DNA of 64,000 nucleotides from NCBI RefSeq assembly GCF_020080045.1, contig NZ_CP083451.1, positions 992,001 through 1,056,000 of the forward strand, read 5' to 3'. Positions within the stretch are counted from its first letter, which is position 1; every line of letters starts with the position of its first letter. The DNA is from Comamonas odontotermitis. Lineage in GTDB: Bacteria; Pseudomonadota; Gammaproteobacteria; Burkholderiales; Burkholderiaceae_C. Shown piece after piece: positions 16,604 to 25,069 of the stretch. The notes beneath the pieces are model-generated. The model was not told the origin of the DNA. It searched no databases and worked only from the letters and a program-made list of their open reading frames with translations. A program made the translations under genes and the position numbers.

Positions 16604-17713
16604 ATGGCCTCCAGCACTTCCTCCGTTCCCTCTGCTGTCACCGCCACCCCTGCTGCGCCAGCGGTGGCACAGCGCAGCGCGGGCCAGCGCCTGTGGCGCC
16701 GTGCCAAAGGCTTGCTGCAATGGCTGGTGATGCTCGCCATCACCTTGCTTGGCCTGCTGGCCATCACCTTCTATATTGGCCGCATGGTGCCGATCGATCC
16801 GGTGCTGGCCGTCGTTGGTGACCGCGCCACGCCCGATATCTACAACGCCGCCAAAGAGGCCATGGGGCTGGACAAGCCGCTGTGGCAGCAGTTTGCAATG
16901 TATGTGCGCGACGTGCTCCACGGCAACCTGGGCACCTCGATCCTGACGAGCAACCCGGTGTGGGAAGACATCAAGCGCGTCTTTCCCGCCACGCTGGAGT
17001 TGGCGACGCTTGCCACCATCCTGGGCGTTCTGGTGGGCGTGCCGCTGGGTGTGGCCGCTGCGGTGCGTCACAACAAGCTCACCGACCATATTGCGCGCTT
17101 TGTCAGCCTGATTGGCAGCTCCATGCCCGTGTTCTGGCTGGGCATGATGGGGTTGATGCTGTTCTACGCCAAACTCGGCTGGCTGCCCGGGCCGGGCCGC
17201 ATCGACCCGGTGTACGACGGCATGGTGGCTGAGGTGACCGGCAGTCTGCTGATCGACAGCGCGCTGGCGGGCGAGTGGGACGTGCTGGGCGATGCGCTCT
17301 GGCACATTGCGCTGCCTACTTTGATCCTGAGCTATTTCTCTGTGGCGTATTTGAGCCGCATGACGCGCGCCTTCATGCTGGAGCAGCTGAGCCAGGAATA
17401 CATCATCACCGCGCGCGCCAAGGGCGTGCCCGAATGGCGCGTGGTATGGAGCCACGCGTGCCGCAATATCGCCGTGCCGCTGCTCACCGTCATTGCGCTC
17501 ACCTACGGCAACCTGCTCGAAGGCTCGGTGCTGACGGAGATCGTCTTTTCGTGGCCAGGCATTGGTTCGTATCTGACAGGCGCGCTGATGAACGCCGACA
17601 TGAGCGCCATCCTGGGCTCCACTCTGGTGATCGGCACCGTCTTTGTGGTGATCAACCTGCTGACCGATGTGCTGTACGCGGTGTTTGATCCGCGTGCACG
17701 CCGCAAGGCTTGA
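16604..17713 (+). CDS. ddpB: Peptide ABC transporter permease (DdpB/DppB-like)
   Basis: This 369-residue inner membrane permease has a first transmembrane helix near residues 38-58 (LVMLAITLLGLLAITFYIG) and five more from about residue 130. The binding-protein-dependent transport loop contacting the ATPases is seen at ARAKGVPEWRV. The roughly 33 residues before the first helix are Ser/Ala/Pro-rich and longer than usual, so a start inside that segment cannot be excluded. It follows ddpA by 114 bases and precedes ddpC. Confidence 0.85.
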   Translation: MASSTSSVPSAVTATPAAPAVAQRSAGQRLWRRAKGLLQWLVMLAITLLGLLAITFYIGRMVPIDPVLAVVGDRATPDIYNAAKEAMGLDKPLWQQFAMYVRDVLHGNLGTSILTSNPVWEDIKRVFPATLELATLATILGVLVGVPLGVAAAVRHNKLTDHIARFVSLIGSSMPVFWLGMMGLMLFYAKLGWLPGPGRIDPVYDGMVAEVTGSLLIDSALAGEWDVLGDALWHIALPTLILSYFSVAYLSRMTRAFMLEQLSQEYIITARAKGVPEWRVVWSHACRNIAVPLLTVIALTYGNLLEGSVLTEIVFSWPGIGSYLTGALMNADMSAILGSTLVIGTVFVVINLLTDVLYAVFDPRARRKA

Positions 17714-17721
17714 ATATGGAA

Positions 17722-17764
17722 GAAAAAGCTGTTGGCGCTTGTCAATAAAGCGCGAAATGCTATG
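17722..17764. repeat. Palindromic repeat, copy 4, inside the ddp operon
   Basis: Left arm AAAAGCTGTTGGCGCTTG and decayed right arm AAAGCGCGAAATGCTAT occupy the whole ddpB-ddpC gap. The ddpC start codon overlaps the end of the right arm, so the element supplies the translation start context. Confidence 0.65.
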
Positions 17765-18697
17765 AATTTAGATAACACTACGTCTGCCGAATCCAGGCTA
17801 CCCCTGCGGGATTGGCTGCTGTCCGATGCGCCTGCATCGCCGCGCCAGGCCTTCTGGGGGTTGTGGTACCGGCGCGCGCGCCGCTTTGCCCGCAACCCGC
17901 TCAGCATGGCGGGCCTCTTGGTGCTCGTGGTCTTGCTGCTGGTGGCGCTGCTGGCACCGTGGATTGCTACGCACGATCCCCTCGCCCAGGTGCTGGCCGA
18001 CCGCCTGCAGCCCATTGGCAGTGCAGGTCACTGGCTGGGCACCGATCAGTTGGGTCGCGACATCTTCTCGCGCGTTGTCTACGGCTCGCGCCTCACACTC
18101 GTCATTGCCATGCTGGTGCTGGTGATCGTGGTGCCGATCGGTTTGCTGATCGGCGTGGTGGCGGGCTACTTTGGCGGCTGGGTCGATACGGTGCTGATGC
18201 GTGTGACCGATATTGCGCTGGCCTTTCCCAAGATTGTGCTGGCGCTCGCCTTTGCCGCCGCCATGGGGCCGGGTGTGGTCAATGCAGTGATTGCAATTTC
18301 GATCACCGCCTGGCCTGCCTACGCGCGCCTGGCGCGGGCCGAGACCTTGAAGGTGGTGGAGAGCGACTACATCCATGCCGCGCGGCTGCAGGGCGCAAGC
18401 CATGCACGCATTCTGTGGCGCTATATCACGCCGCTGTGCATGTCTTCGGTCATTGTGCGTGCCACGCTCGATATGGCAGGCATCATCCTTACCGTGGCGG
18501 GCCTGGGCTTTCTGGGCCTGGGCGCGCAGCCGCCCAGCCCGGAATGGGGGTTCATGGTGGCATCGGGCCGCAATGTGCTGGTGGATGCCTGGTGGGTGGC
18601 CACGGTGCCGGGTATCGCGATCCTGATCGTGAGCCTCGCGTTCAACCTGCTGGGCGACGGCCTGCGCGATGTATTTGACCCGCGCCATGCTGACTGA
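17762..18697 (+). CDS. ddpC: Peptide ABC transporter permease (DdpC/DppC-like)
   Basis: This 311-residue permease has an N-terminal cytoplasmic segment with FARNPLSMAGLLVLV entering the first helix, as in OppC/DppC proteins. HWLGTDQLGRDIFSRVVYGSR is a family hallmark (split here as HWLGTDQLGRD and IFSRVVYGSR). The EAA loop lies near HAARLQGASHARI. The ATG at 17762 is chosen because the upstream TTG at 17732 falls within a repeat element. No Shine-Dalgarno is evident. Confidence 0.85.
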   Translation: MNLDNTTSAESRLPLRDWLLSDAPASPRQAFWGLWYRRARRFARNPLSMAGLLVLVVLLLVALLAPWIATHDPLAQVLADRLQPIGSAGHWLGTDQLGRDIFSRVVYGSRLTLVIAMLVLVIVVPIGLLIGVVAGYFGGWVDTVLMRVTDIALAFPKIVLALAFAAAMGPGVVNAVIAISITAWPAYARLARAETLKVVESDYIHAARLQGASHARILWRYITPLCMSSVIVRATLDMAGIILTVAGLGFLGLGAQPPSPEWGFMVASGRNVLVDAWWVATVPGIAILIVSLAFNLLGDGLRDVFDPRHAD

Positions 18698-18707
18698 GGG
18701 CTCCGTC

Positions 18708-19601
18708 ATGAATACCGAAGTGCATACGCCCACCCCGCTTGCGCAGATTCGCAATCTGCGCATCAGCTTTCCAACCGCCACCGGCGCGCTGCGCGAAGTG
18801 GTGCGTGGCCTGTCGCTCACCCTGATGCCGGGTGAGCGCCTGGGTATTGTGGGTGAGTCGGGCTCGGGCAAATCGCTCACCGGCCGCGCGCTGCTGGGCA
18901 TGCTGGCGCCGGGGGCGGTGTGGTCGGCGGACGACATGCGCTTTGAAGGCCGCGACCTGCTGGCGATGAAACCTGCCGCGCGCCGCCAACTGTGCGGGCG
19001 CGATATCGGCATGATCCTGCAGGATCCTAAATACTCCCTCAACCCGGTAATGACCGTTGCCAGCCAGCTCAAGGAGGCGTTTCACCTGCGTGAGCCGCAC
19101 CTCAAGGGCGCGGCGCTGCAGGCGCGCATGGTGCAGGCGCTCGAATCCGTGCATATCCGCGATCCCGAGCAGGTGCTCAAGGCCTATCCGCATGAGCTGT
19201 CTGGCGGCATGGGCCAGCGCGTGATGATTGCGATGATGGTCTCTTCCGGCCCCAAGCTGCTGATTGCCGATGAGCCGACCAGCGCGCTGGATGTGCTGGT
19301 GGCCATGCAGACCCTGCGCGTGATGGACGAATTGATCGCCCGGCACAACACTGGCCTCATCCTGATCAGCCATGATCTGGAACTGGTCAGCCAGTTTTGT
19401 GACCGCGTGGTGGTGATGTACGCTGGCCAGGTGATGGATACCTGTGCGGCCGGTGACTTGAACCAGGCCACCCACCCCTATACACGCGCCCTGCTGGCCG
19501 CCAGCCCCCGCTTGCAGCAGGACCAGGCATGGTTGCCCACCATGCAGCGCGACCCGCGCTGGCGTGAGCCACAGGCCGCCATGACAGGAGGTCTGCAATG
19601 A
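18708..19601 (+). CDS. ddpD: Peptide ABC transporter ATP-binding protein (DdpD/DppD-like)
   Basis: This 297-residue ATPase has Walker A GESGSGKS, signature LSGGMGQRV and Walker B LLIADEPTSALD. It starts at the ATG at 18708, 8 bases after GAGGG and 10 bases after the ddpC stop. Alternative upstream starts would overlap ddpC. It ends in a TGA overlapping the ddpF start (ATGA). It would form a heterodimer with DdpF that powers the DdpBC pore. Confidence 0.88.
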   Translation: MNTEVHTPTPLAQIRNLRISFPTATGALREVVRGLSLTLMPGERLGIVGESGSGKSLTGRALLGMLAPGAVWSADDMRFEGRDLLAMKPAARRQLCGRDIGMILQDPKYSLNPVMTVASQLKEAFHLREPHLKGAALQARMVQALESVHIRDPEQVLKAYPHELSGGMGQRVMIAMMVSSGPKLLIADEPTSALDVLVAMQTLRVMDELIARHNTGLILISHDLELVSQFCDRVVVMYAGQVMDTCAAGDLNQATHPYTRALLAASPRLQQDQAWLPTMQRDPRWREPQAAMTGGLQ

Positions 19602-20359
19602 TCGATGTGAATGGTGTGAGCATCGGTTTTGAAACGCCCCAGGGCTTCAAGACCGTGGTGCACGGGGTGAGCCTGCAGGTGCCGCAGGGGCAGGCCTATG
19701 GGCTGGTGGGCGAATCGGGCTCGGGCAAATCCACCGTGTTGCGGGCGCTGTGCGGCATGACGCCGCTGTGTGGCGGTCAGATGCAGGTAGCCGGTCAGCC
19801 GGTTGCCAGGCACATGCCCAAGGCGCAGCGCCGTGCCGTGCAGATGGTGTTTCAGGACCCGTATGCGTCGCTGCACCCGCGCCTCACCGTAGACCAGAGC
19901 TTGCGTGAGCCGCTTTTGATTCATGGCTTGGATCGTGTGGCCGAGCGCGTGACCCAGGCGCTGGCCGATGTGGGGCTGGACGCCAGCTTTCGCTATCGCT
20001 ATCCGCACCAGCTCTCGGGTGGGCAACGCCAGCGCGTGGCCATCGCCCGTGCCCTGGTGCTGGAGCCGCAGGTGCTGCTGCTCGACGAGCCGACCAGCGC
20101 GCTCGATGTATCGGTGCAGGCGGAGGTTCTGAACCTGCTCAAGAAGCTGCACCACGAGCGGGGCCTGACCATGCTGCTTGTCAGCCACAACCTGGCCGTC
20201 GTTGCATTCCTGTGCAGTCAGCTCTCGGTCATGCAGCATGGCCGGATCGTTGAAAGCCTTGGTACCGATGCAGTACGGGCCGGTGCCGTGCAGACCGACT
20301 ACGCTCGCCAGCTGCTGACAGCCGCCGATGGCTACCGCCGCGTGCAAGAAGTGGCATAA
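19598..20359 (+). CDS. ddpF: Peptide ABC transporter ATP-binding protein (DdpF/DppF-like)
   Basis: This 253-residue ATPase is translationally coupled to ddpD (four-base overlap). It has Walker A GESGSGKST, signature LSGGQRQRVA, Walker B VLLLDEPTSALD and the H-loop VSHNLAVV. It lacks the long oligopeptide C-terminal extension of many OppF proteins, hence its shorter length. It is the last gene of the ddp operon and is followed by a palindromic repeat. Confidence 0.87.
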   Translation: MIDVNGVSIGFETPQGFKTVVHGVSLQVPQGQAYGLVGESGSGKSTVLRALCGMTPLCGGQMQVAGQPVARHMPKAQRRAVQMVFQDPYASLHPRLTVDQSLREPLLIHGLDRVAERVTQALADVGLDASFRYRYPHQLSGGQRQRVAIARALVLEPQVLLLDEPTSALDVSVQAEVLNLLKKLHHERGLTMLLVSHNLAVVAFLCSQLSVMQHGRIVESLGTDAVRAGAVQTDYARQLLTAADGYRRVQEVA

Positions 20360-20373
20360 GACGGTATGAGCAT

Positions 20374-20421
20374 AAAAAATAGCTTCCGGCGCTACTCCAT
20401 CAGGCGCAGGAAGCTATTGTT
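20374..20421. repeat. Palindromic repeat, copy 5, after ddpF
   Basis: ATAGCTTCCGGCGCT and AGGCGCAGGAAGCTAT form a long, nearly perfect stem followed by a T-rich stretch. At this site the element could double as the terminator for the ddp operon and the convergent gene at 20437. Confidence 0.75.
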
Positions 20422-20436
20422 TTGATAGTTGTTGGG

Positions 20437-20688
20437 TTACGGTGTGAAACGCTTCTCGAAACGGGCCACATCCTCTTCGAGCTCAAACGTCACCACCTGG
20501 CCCATCTTCTGGTCGGTCTCGCGGCAGGCGGCATAGACGCTGGTCTTGCCCACCAGATCCATGGCCGGAATATCGATGATCGCGTAGGGGTAGGGAACGA
20601 ACACGTGGTATTCGAACACGATGCGGTGCTCGTTGCGTGGGTTGGGGTAGAGCAGGTAGCCGTGGGCGCTCAAGGTTTTGCTGGGCAT
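20437..20688 (-). CDS. Small conserved hypothetical protein, 83 aa
   Basis: The protein has no signal peptide or transmembrane helix. It contains an aromatic-rich middle (FEYHVFVPYPYAIIDIPAMD) and a charged C-terminal stretch (FELEEDVARFEKRFTP). I recognise no domain. It is convergent with ddpF, shares the repeat at 20374 as a likely terminator, and is divergent from moaE. Confidence 0.6.
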   Translation of the reverse strand: MPSKTLSAHGYLLYPNPRNEHRIVFEYHVFVPYPYAIIDIPAMDLVGKTSVYAACRETDQKMGQVVTFELEEDVARFEKRFTP

Positions 20689-20917
20689 GGCATTTTGTCA
20701 AAAATACAGAATTGCTGTTAGTGTGCCGCAAGCGAGAAGGGCTGACGGGGCGGCGTGGTTTACACGGCATCCCACATGGCGGGCCCGTATGGATGGACTG
20801 ATGCGCCATCAGCGCGGATATTTCTGCGTCCTTCCGGACGGAAATTTGGTTCAACGCGTTGATGAGCCATGCTACGCTTGGCCTATCCCAACCCCGCCAG
20901 TTGACCGATTTATCTCC

Positions 20918-21376
20918 ATGTTCCACACCCATATCGCCGTCCAGACCGCTGACTTTGATGTGAGCGAGGAGCTGCGCCTGCTGCGCGCGGCAGATGCGCG
21001 CATTGGCGCGGTGTGCAGCTTTGTGGGCACGGTGCGTGATCGCAATGACGGCAGCAGCGTGGCCAGCATGGAGTTGGAGCACTACCCGGGCATGACAGAA
21101 AAGTCGATTGCCGAGATGGTGGAGGCAGCGCGCCAGCGTTTTGATATCTATGGTGCGCGCGTCATCCATCGCGTGGGTTTGTTGGCGCCGCAGGACCAGA
21201 TCGTACTGGTGGCCGTGTCGAGCGCGCACCGGGGCGAGAGCTTTACGGCCTGCGAATTCCTGATGGATTACCTCAAGACGCAGGCACCCTTTTGGAAGAA
21301 GGAAGACACCCCCGGCGGCGCGCGCTGGGTGGACGCGCGCGTGGCCGACGACGCAGCGATGGCTCGCTGGAACTGA
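20918..21376 (+). CDS. moaE: Molybdopterin synthase catalytic subunit MoaE
   Basis: This 152-residue protein forms the heterotetramer with MoaD that converts precursor Z to molybdopterin. Family segments include GAVCSFVGTVRDRN, ELEHYPGMTEKSI and HRVGLLAPQDQIVLVAVSS. The catalytic lysine region is TQAPFWKKE. The start ATG at 20918 gives the usual family length; the frame is open far upstream but without family similarity. No Shine-Dalgarno is obvious. It is separated from mobB-moeA-moaD by the ddp region. Confidence 0.95.
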   Translation: MFHTHIAVQTADFDVSEELRLLRAADARIGAVCSFVGTVRDRNDGSSVASMELEHYPGMTEKSIAEMVEAARQRFDIYGARVIHRVGLLAPQDQIVLVAVSSAHRGESFTACEFLMDYLKTQAPFWKKEDTPGGARWVDARVADDAAMARWN

Positions 21377-21441
21377 ATCTTGGTCTGCAAGGGCCTTGGC
21401 GCCGTAACGCCTTCTTGCTGACAGTTGTTGCGGAATTTCAT

Positions 21442-21490
21442 GAAAATGGCTGTTGGCGCCTAGCTGGTGAGCGCAAAAAGCTATTTTTTA
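21442..21490. repeat. Palindromic repeat, copy 6 (degenerate)
   Basis: AAAATGGCTGTTGGCGCCTAG and GAGCGCAAAAAGCTATTTTTT keep the outer GCT...AGCTATTTT pairing but have lost part of the GGCGCTT core. It lies downstream of moaE and could serve as its terminator. Confidence 0.6.
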
Positions 21491-21592
21491 TATAGCAATA
21501 GAGGTTGCGGCTTTTATCAATCCGCATGCGGCTGCTGAATATGGTGGACAAGCCACGAATGCGACGCATCTGCTGCATGGGCACGTTGCTTT

Positions 21593-21618
21593 TAAAACCA
21601 TAGCTACCGGCGCTTTTC
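21593..21618. repeat. Half copy of the palindromic repeat
   Basis: Only the left arm CATAGCTACCGGCGCTTTTC is recognisable in the moaE-clpB gap. It closely matches the left arm of the copy upstream of hom. Confidence 0.5.
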
Positions 21619-21687
21619 CGTTGTGCACTATTGGCTGATTTGAATGAAAAACACTGTGGGATTCGTCCTGCAGACCGGATGGCGCGC

Positions 21688-21752
21688 GCCTGATATACCC
21701 GTATCAGGCTGCCTGCAGCTCCTTGAAAAACCGGCAGGCGACGCAAAATATT
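21688..21752 (+). promoter_or_regulatory. Candidate clpB promoter region with inverted repeat and sigma-32-like elements
   Basis: An 8-bp inverted repeat, GCCTGATA/TATCAGGC (21688-21709), is followed by CTTGAAA (21722-21728), which matches the heat shock -35 box. A weak -10-like CGCAAAAT lies 13 bases later. ClpB is a classical heat shock gene, so this placement is sensible, but the -10 match is poor. The rest of the 411-base moaE-clpB gap holds only the two repeat copies. Confidence 0.4.
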
Positions 21753-21787
21753 CTGCAGTTCAATTTTCCAGACGGAATATTCATTTC

Positions 21788-24397
21788 ATGCGAATCGATA
21801 AATTAACCACCAAGTTCCAAGAGGCACTGTCCGACGCCCAATCGCTGGCGCTTGGCAACGACAACGCCTATATCGAACCCATCCACGTACTTACTGCCAT
21901 GCTGCGCCAGCCAGATGGCCCCAAGTCGCTCCTGGCACGCTCCGGCGCCAACGTGGCGGCGATGACGACCGCAGCCGAGAATGCCATCAAGCGCCTGCCG
22001 CAGGTGCAGGGGCAGGACCAGGTCACGGTGGGTCCCGAGTTGCAGCGCGTGCTGCAGGCGACCGAGAAGGAGGCCATCAAGCGTGGCGACCAGTTCTATG
22101 CCAGCGAACTGTTCCTGCTGGCCTTGACCGATGACAAGGGTGAGGCGGGCCGGATCGTTCGTGAAGCGGGGTTGACCCGCAAGGCGTTGGAAGCGGCGAT
22201 TGACGCCGTGCGCGGAGGACAGAGTATGGACAGCGCAGACGGCGAAAGCCAGCGGGAAGCCCTGAAGAAATACACGCTTGACCTGACCGAGCGCGCCAGA
22301 AGCGGCAAGCTCGACCCGGTGATCGGCCGCGATGACGAGATTCGCCGCACCATCCAGGTGCTGCAGCGGCGCAGCAAGAACAACCCGGTGCTCATCGGCG
22401 AGCCCGGCGTAGGCAAAACGGCCATTGTCGAAGGTCTGGCCCAGCGCATCGTAGCGGGAGAAGTGCCCGATACCTTGCGCGACAAGAAAGTGCTGGTGCT
22501 GGACATGGCAGGCCTGCTGGCCGGTGCCAAGTACCGGGGCGATTTTGAAGAGCGTCTGAAATCGGTGCTCAAGGAAGTGGCGCAAGAAGAAGGGCGCATC
22601 ATCCTGTTCATCGACGAAATCCATACCATGGTGGGCGCGGGCAAGGCCGATGGCGCCATGGACGCGGGCAATATGCTCAAACCGGCGCTCTCGCGCGGCG
22701 AGCTCCATTGCATCGGCGCTACTACGCTCGATGAATACCGCAAGTACATCGAAAAGGATGCCGCGCTGGAGAGGCGCTTCCAGAAAGTGCTGGTCAACGA
22801 GCCTTCGGTGGAAGACACCATTGCCATTTTGCGCGGCCTGCAGGAAAAGTACGAAGCCCATCACGGCGTGGATATCACCGACCCGGCCATCGTCGCTGCA
22901 GCCGAGCTGTCGGCGCGCTACATCACCGACCGTTTTCTGCCCGACAAGGCGATTGACCTGATCGACGAGGCCGCTGCCAAGATCAAGATCGAGATCGACT
23001 CCAAGCCTGAGGTGATGGACAAGCTCGAACGCCGCATGATCCAGCTCAAGATCGAGCGCGAGGCGATGAAGAAGGAGACCGACGAGGCTTCGCAGAAACG
23101 CCTGGCGCTGATCGAGGAAGACCTGTCCAAGATCGAGCGCGAGTACGCCGACATGGAGGAAATCTGGAAGGCCGAGAAGGCCGATGCCATGGGCAGCGAG
23201 CAGATCCGCAAGGAGATTGACCAGATCAAGTTCCAGATCCAGGAAGCCACGCGCAAAGGCGATTTCAACCAGGTGGCTGAGCTGCAGTACGGCAAGCTGC
23301 CCAGCCTGGAAAAGCAGCTGGCCGATGTGCAGAAGGACGAAAAGGGCGAACAGGCCAAGGACAAGGGCCACAAGCTGCTGCGCACCCAGGTGGGTGCCGA
23401 GGAAATCGCTGAAGTGGTGAGCCGCGCGACTGGCATCCCGGTTGCCAAGATGATGCAGGGCGAAAAGGACAAGCTTCTGCACATGGAAGCCAAGCTGCAC
23501 GAGCGTGTGGTGGGCCAGGACGAGGCGATCAATGCCGTCTCCAACGCCATCCGCCGTTCTCGCTCCGGCTTGTCCGACCCGAACCGGCCTACCGGATCGT
23601 TCCTGTTCCTGGGCCCGACCGGCGTGGGCAAGACCGAGCTGTGCAAGGCCTTGGCGGGCTTCCTGTTCGACAGCGAAGACCACCTGATCCGTGTCGACAT
23701 GAGCGAGTTCATGGAAAAGCACTCGGTATCGCGCCTGATCGGAGCGCCCCCAGGCTATGTGGGCTATGACGAAGGCGGCTATCTGACCGAGGCTGTGCGT
23801 CGCAAGCCCTATAGCGTCATCCTGCTGGACGAGGTGGAGAAGGCCCACCCCGATGTCTTCAACATCCTGCTGCAGGTGCTGGACGACGGACGCCTGACCG
23901 ATGGCCAGGGCCGGACCGTGGACTTCAAGAACACGGTGATCGTGATGACCAGCAACATCGGCTCCCAGCTCATCCAGGCGATGGTCGGGCAACCGTATGA
24001 AGATGTAAAAGACGCGGTGTGGGGGGAACTCAAGAACCATTTCCGCCCCGAATTCCTCAACCGTATCGACGAGACGGTGGTGTTCCACGGCCTGGATGCC
24101 AAGAACATTGAATCGATTGCCCGTATCCAGCTCAAGCAACTGGAGGCGCGCCTGGCCAAGATGGATCTGCACCTGCAGGTGTCGGATGCAGCCATGGCCG
24201 AGCTGGCCAAGGTGGGCTTCGATCCGGTGTTTGGCGCCCGTCCTCTCAAGCGCGCCATTCAGCAGCGCATTGAGAACCCGCTGTCGAGGTTGTTGCTGGA
24301 AGGCAAGTATCCGCCCAAGAGCACCATTCCCGTGTCGGTCGATCCAGTACAGGCGCCGGGCGAGTTCCATTTCGGCAAGTCGGTGGAGCAGGCCTGA
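21788..24397 (+). CDS. clpB: ATP-dependent disaggregase ClpB
   Basis: This 869-residue hexameric AAA+ chaperone extracts polypeptides from aggregates together with DnaK. It starts [18 protein letters not shown], the standard Clp N-domain. The first AAA module has Walker A GEPGVGKT at residues 204-211. A coiled-coil middle domain runs over roughly residues 400-530, with many Lys/Glu. The second AAA module has [10 protein letters not shown] and the pore loop GYVGYDEGG. The frame is open upstream to 21644, but the ATG at 21788 matches all family starts. The C-terminus is complete. Confidence 0.97.
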   Translation: MRIDKLTTKFQEALSDAQSLALGNDNAYIEPIHVLTAMLRQPDGPKSLLARSGANVAAMTTAAENAIKRLPQVQGQDQVTVGPELQRVLQATEKEAIKRGDQFYASELFLLALTDDKGEAGRIVREAGLTRKALEAAIDAVRGGQSMDSADGESQREALKKYTLDLTERARSGKLDPVIGRDDEIRRTIQVLQRRSKNNPVLIGEPGVGKTAIVEGLAQRIVAGEVPDTLRDKKVLVLDMAGLLAGAKYRGDFEERLKSVLKEVAQEEGRIILFIDEIHTMVGAGKADGAMDAGNMLKPALSRGELHCIGATTLDEYRKYIEKDAALERRFQKVLVNEPSVEDTIAILRGLQEKYEAHHGVDITDPAIVAAAELSARYITDRFLPDKAIDLIDEAAAKIKIEIDSKPEVMDKLERRMIQLKIEREAMKKETDEASQKRLALIEEDLSKIEREYADMEEIWKAEKADAMGSEQIRKEIDQIKFQIQEATRKGDFNQVAELQYGKLPSLEKQLADVQKDEKGEQAKDKGHKLLRTQVGAEEIAEVVSRATGIPVAKMMQGEKDKLLHMEAKLHERVVGQDEAINAVSNAIRRSRSGLSDPNRPTGSFLFLGPTGVGKTELCKALAGFLFDSEDHLIRVDMSEFMEKHSVSRLIGAPPGYVGYDEGGYLTEAVRRKPYSVILLDEVEKAHPDVFNILLQVLDDGRLTDGQGRTVDFKNTVIVMTSNIGSQLIQAMVGQPYEDVKDAVWGELKNHFRPEFLNRIDETVVFHGLDAKNIESIARIQLKQLEARLAKMDLHLQVSDAAMAELAKVGFDPVFGARPLKRAIQQRIENPLSRLLLEGKYPPKSTIPVSVDPVQAPGEFHFGKSVEQA

Positions 24398-24570
24398 TGC
24401 CGGGGGCTGGGCACCTGCCCAGTACCCATGCTGAGCCCACAAGCATTGCAGTGCGCTATGCTTGTTGAGCGGTCATTGGGCCGTGCGGGGCTTGAAAAAT
24501 CGCAGCATGCCCATCACATGGTGTCATGCAGCAGTGCTGTGATGGGCCATGAGCTTTGAAAGGAAATGCG

Positions 24571-24909
24571 TTGAACGAATTGTTGGCAACCGTGGTGAGC
24601 TGGACTTTGCGAGTGGTCGTCGTGCTGGCCGGCTTGGTGTTTTTCGCCAGCCTGCTGGTGGTAGCCGCCATCGCCGCGCTCCTGTGGGGCGCTCGCATGT
24701 TGTGGGCCAAGCTGACCGGCAAACCGGTGGTTCCGTTTGCATTCAAGATGAACCCGGCTTCGGGGTGGACCACGGTGTACCGCTCCACAGCGCGCTGGAC
24801 TGCCAACGGCAGTGGCGGCAATGACCGCGCTGCGGCATCTGCGCCAGGGCGTGCTGCGGTCATCGACGTTACCGATGTGGAGCCGCGCGAGATTCGTTCG
24901 CAGCATTGA
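24571..24909 (+). CDS. Small membrane protein of unknown function
   Basis: The predicted protein has 112 residues from a TTG start at 24571, six bases after AAAGGA. A TTG five codons earlier is also open. A long hydrophobic stretch covers about residues 8-44 (WTLRVVVVLAGLVFFASLL then VVAAIAALLWGARMLW), probably one or two helices. A soluble Ser/Ala/Arg-rich tail of about 65 residues follows. I recognise no family. A terminator follows. Confidence 0.55.
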   Translation: MNELLATVVSWTLRVVVVLAGLVFFASLLVVAAIAALLWGARMLWAKLTGKPVVPFAFKMNPASGWTTVYRSTARWTANGSGGNDRAAASAPGRAAVIDVTDVEPREIRSQH

Positions 24910-24937
24910 AGAAGGCAGGGCGCGCCCTGTTCTGGAT

Positions 24938-24976
24938 AAAACCCGGTTACGCGGATGCCGCTGGCCGGGTTTTTTT
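24938..24976 (+). terminator. Terminator after the small membrane protein gene
   Basis: Arms AAAACCCGG and CCGGGTTTT with an 18-base loop are followed by a run of T residues. Confidence 0.75.
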
Positions 24977-25069
24977 ATTGCCGTTGGATGCACCGCAGGA
25001 CCTGCGGTACCAACAACCCGGAGCTTTATACGTTGCGGATTATTCAATGCAACGCCTACAAGGAATGTT

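Noticed and set aside
21803..24442. 879-codon open frame antisense to clpB
   Set aside because: It is a shadow of the GC-rich clpB codons on the opposite strand; the sense frame encodes a complete ClpB with all motifs.
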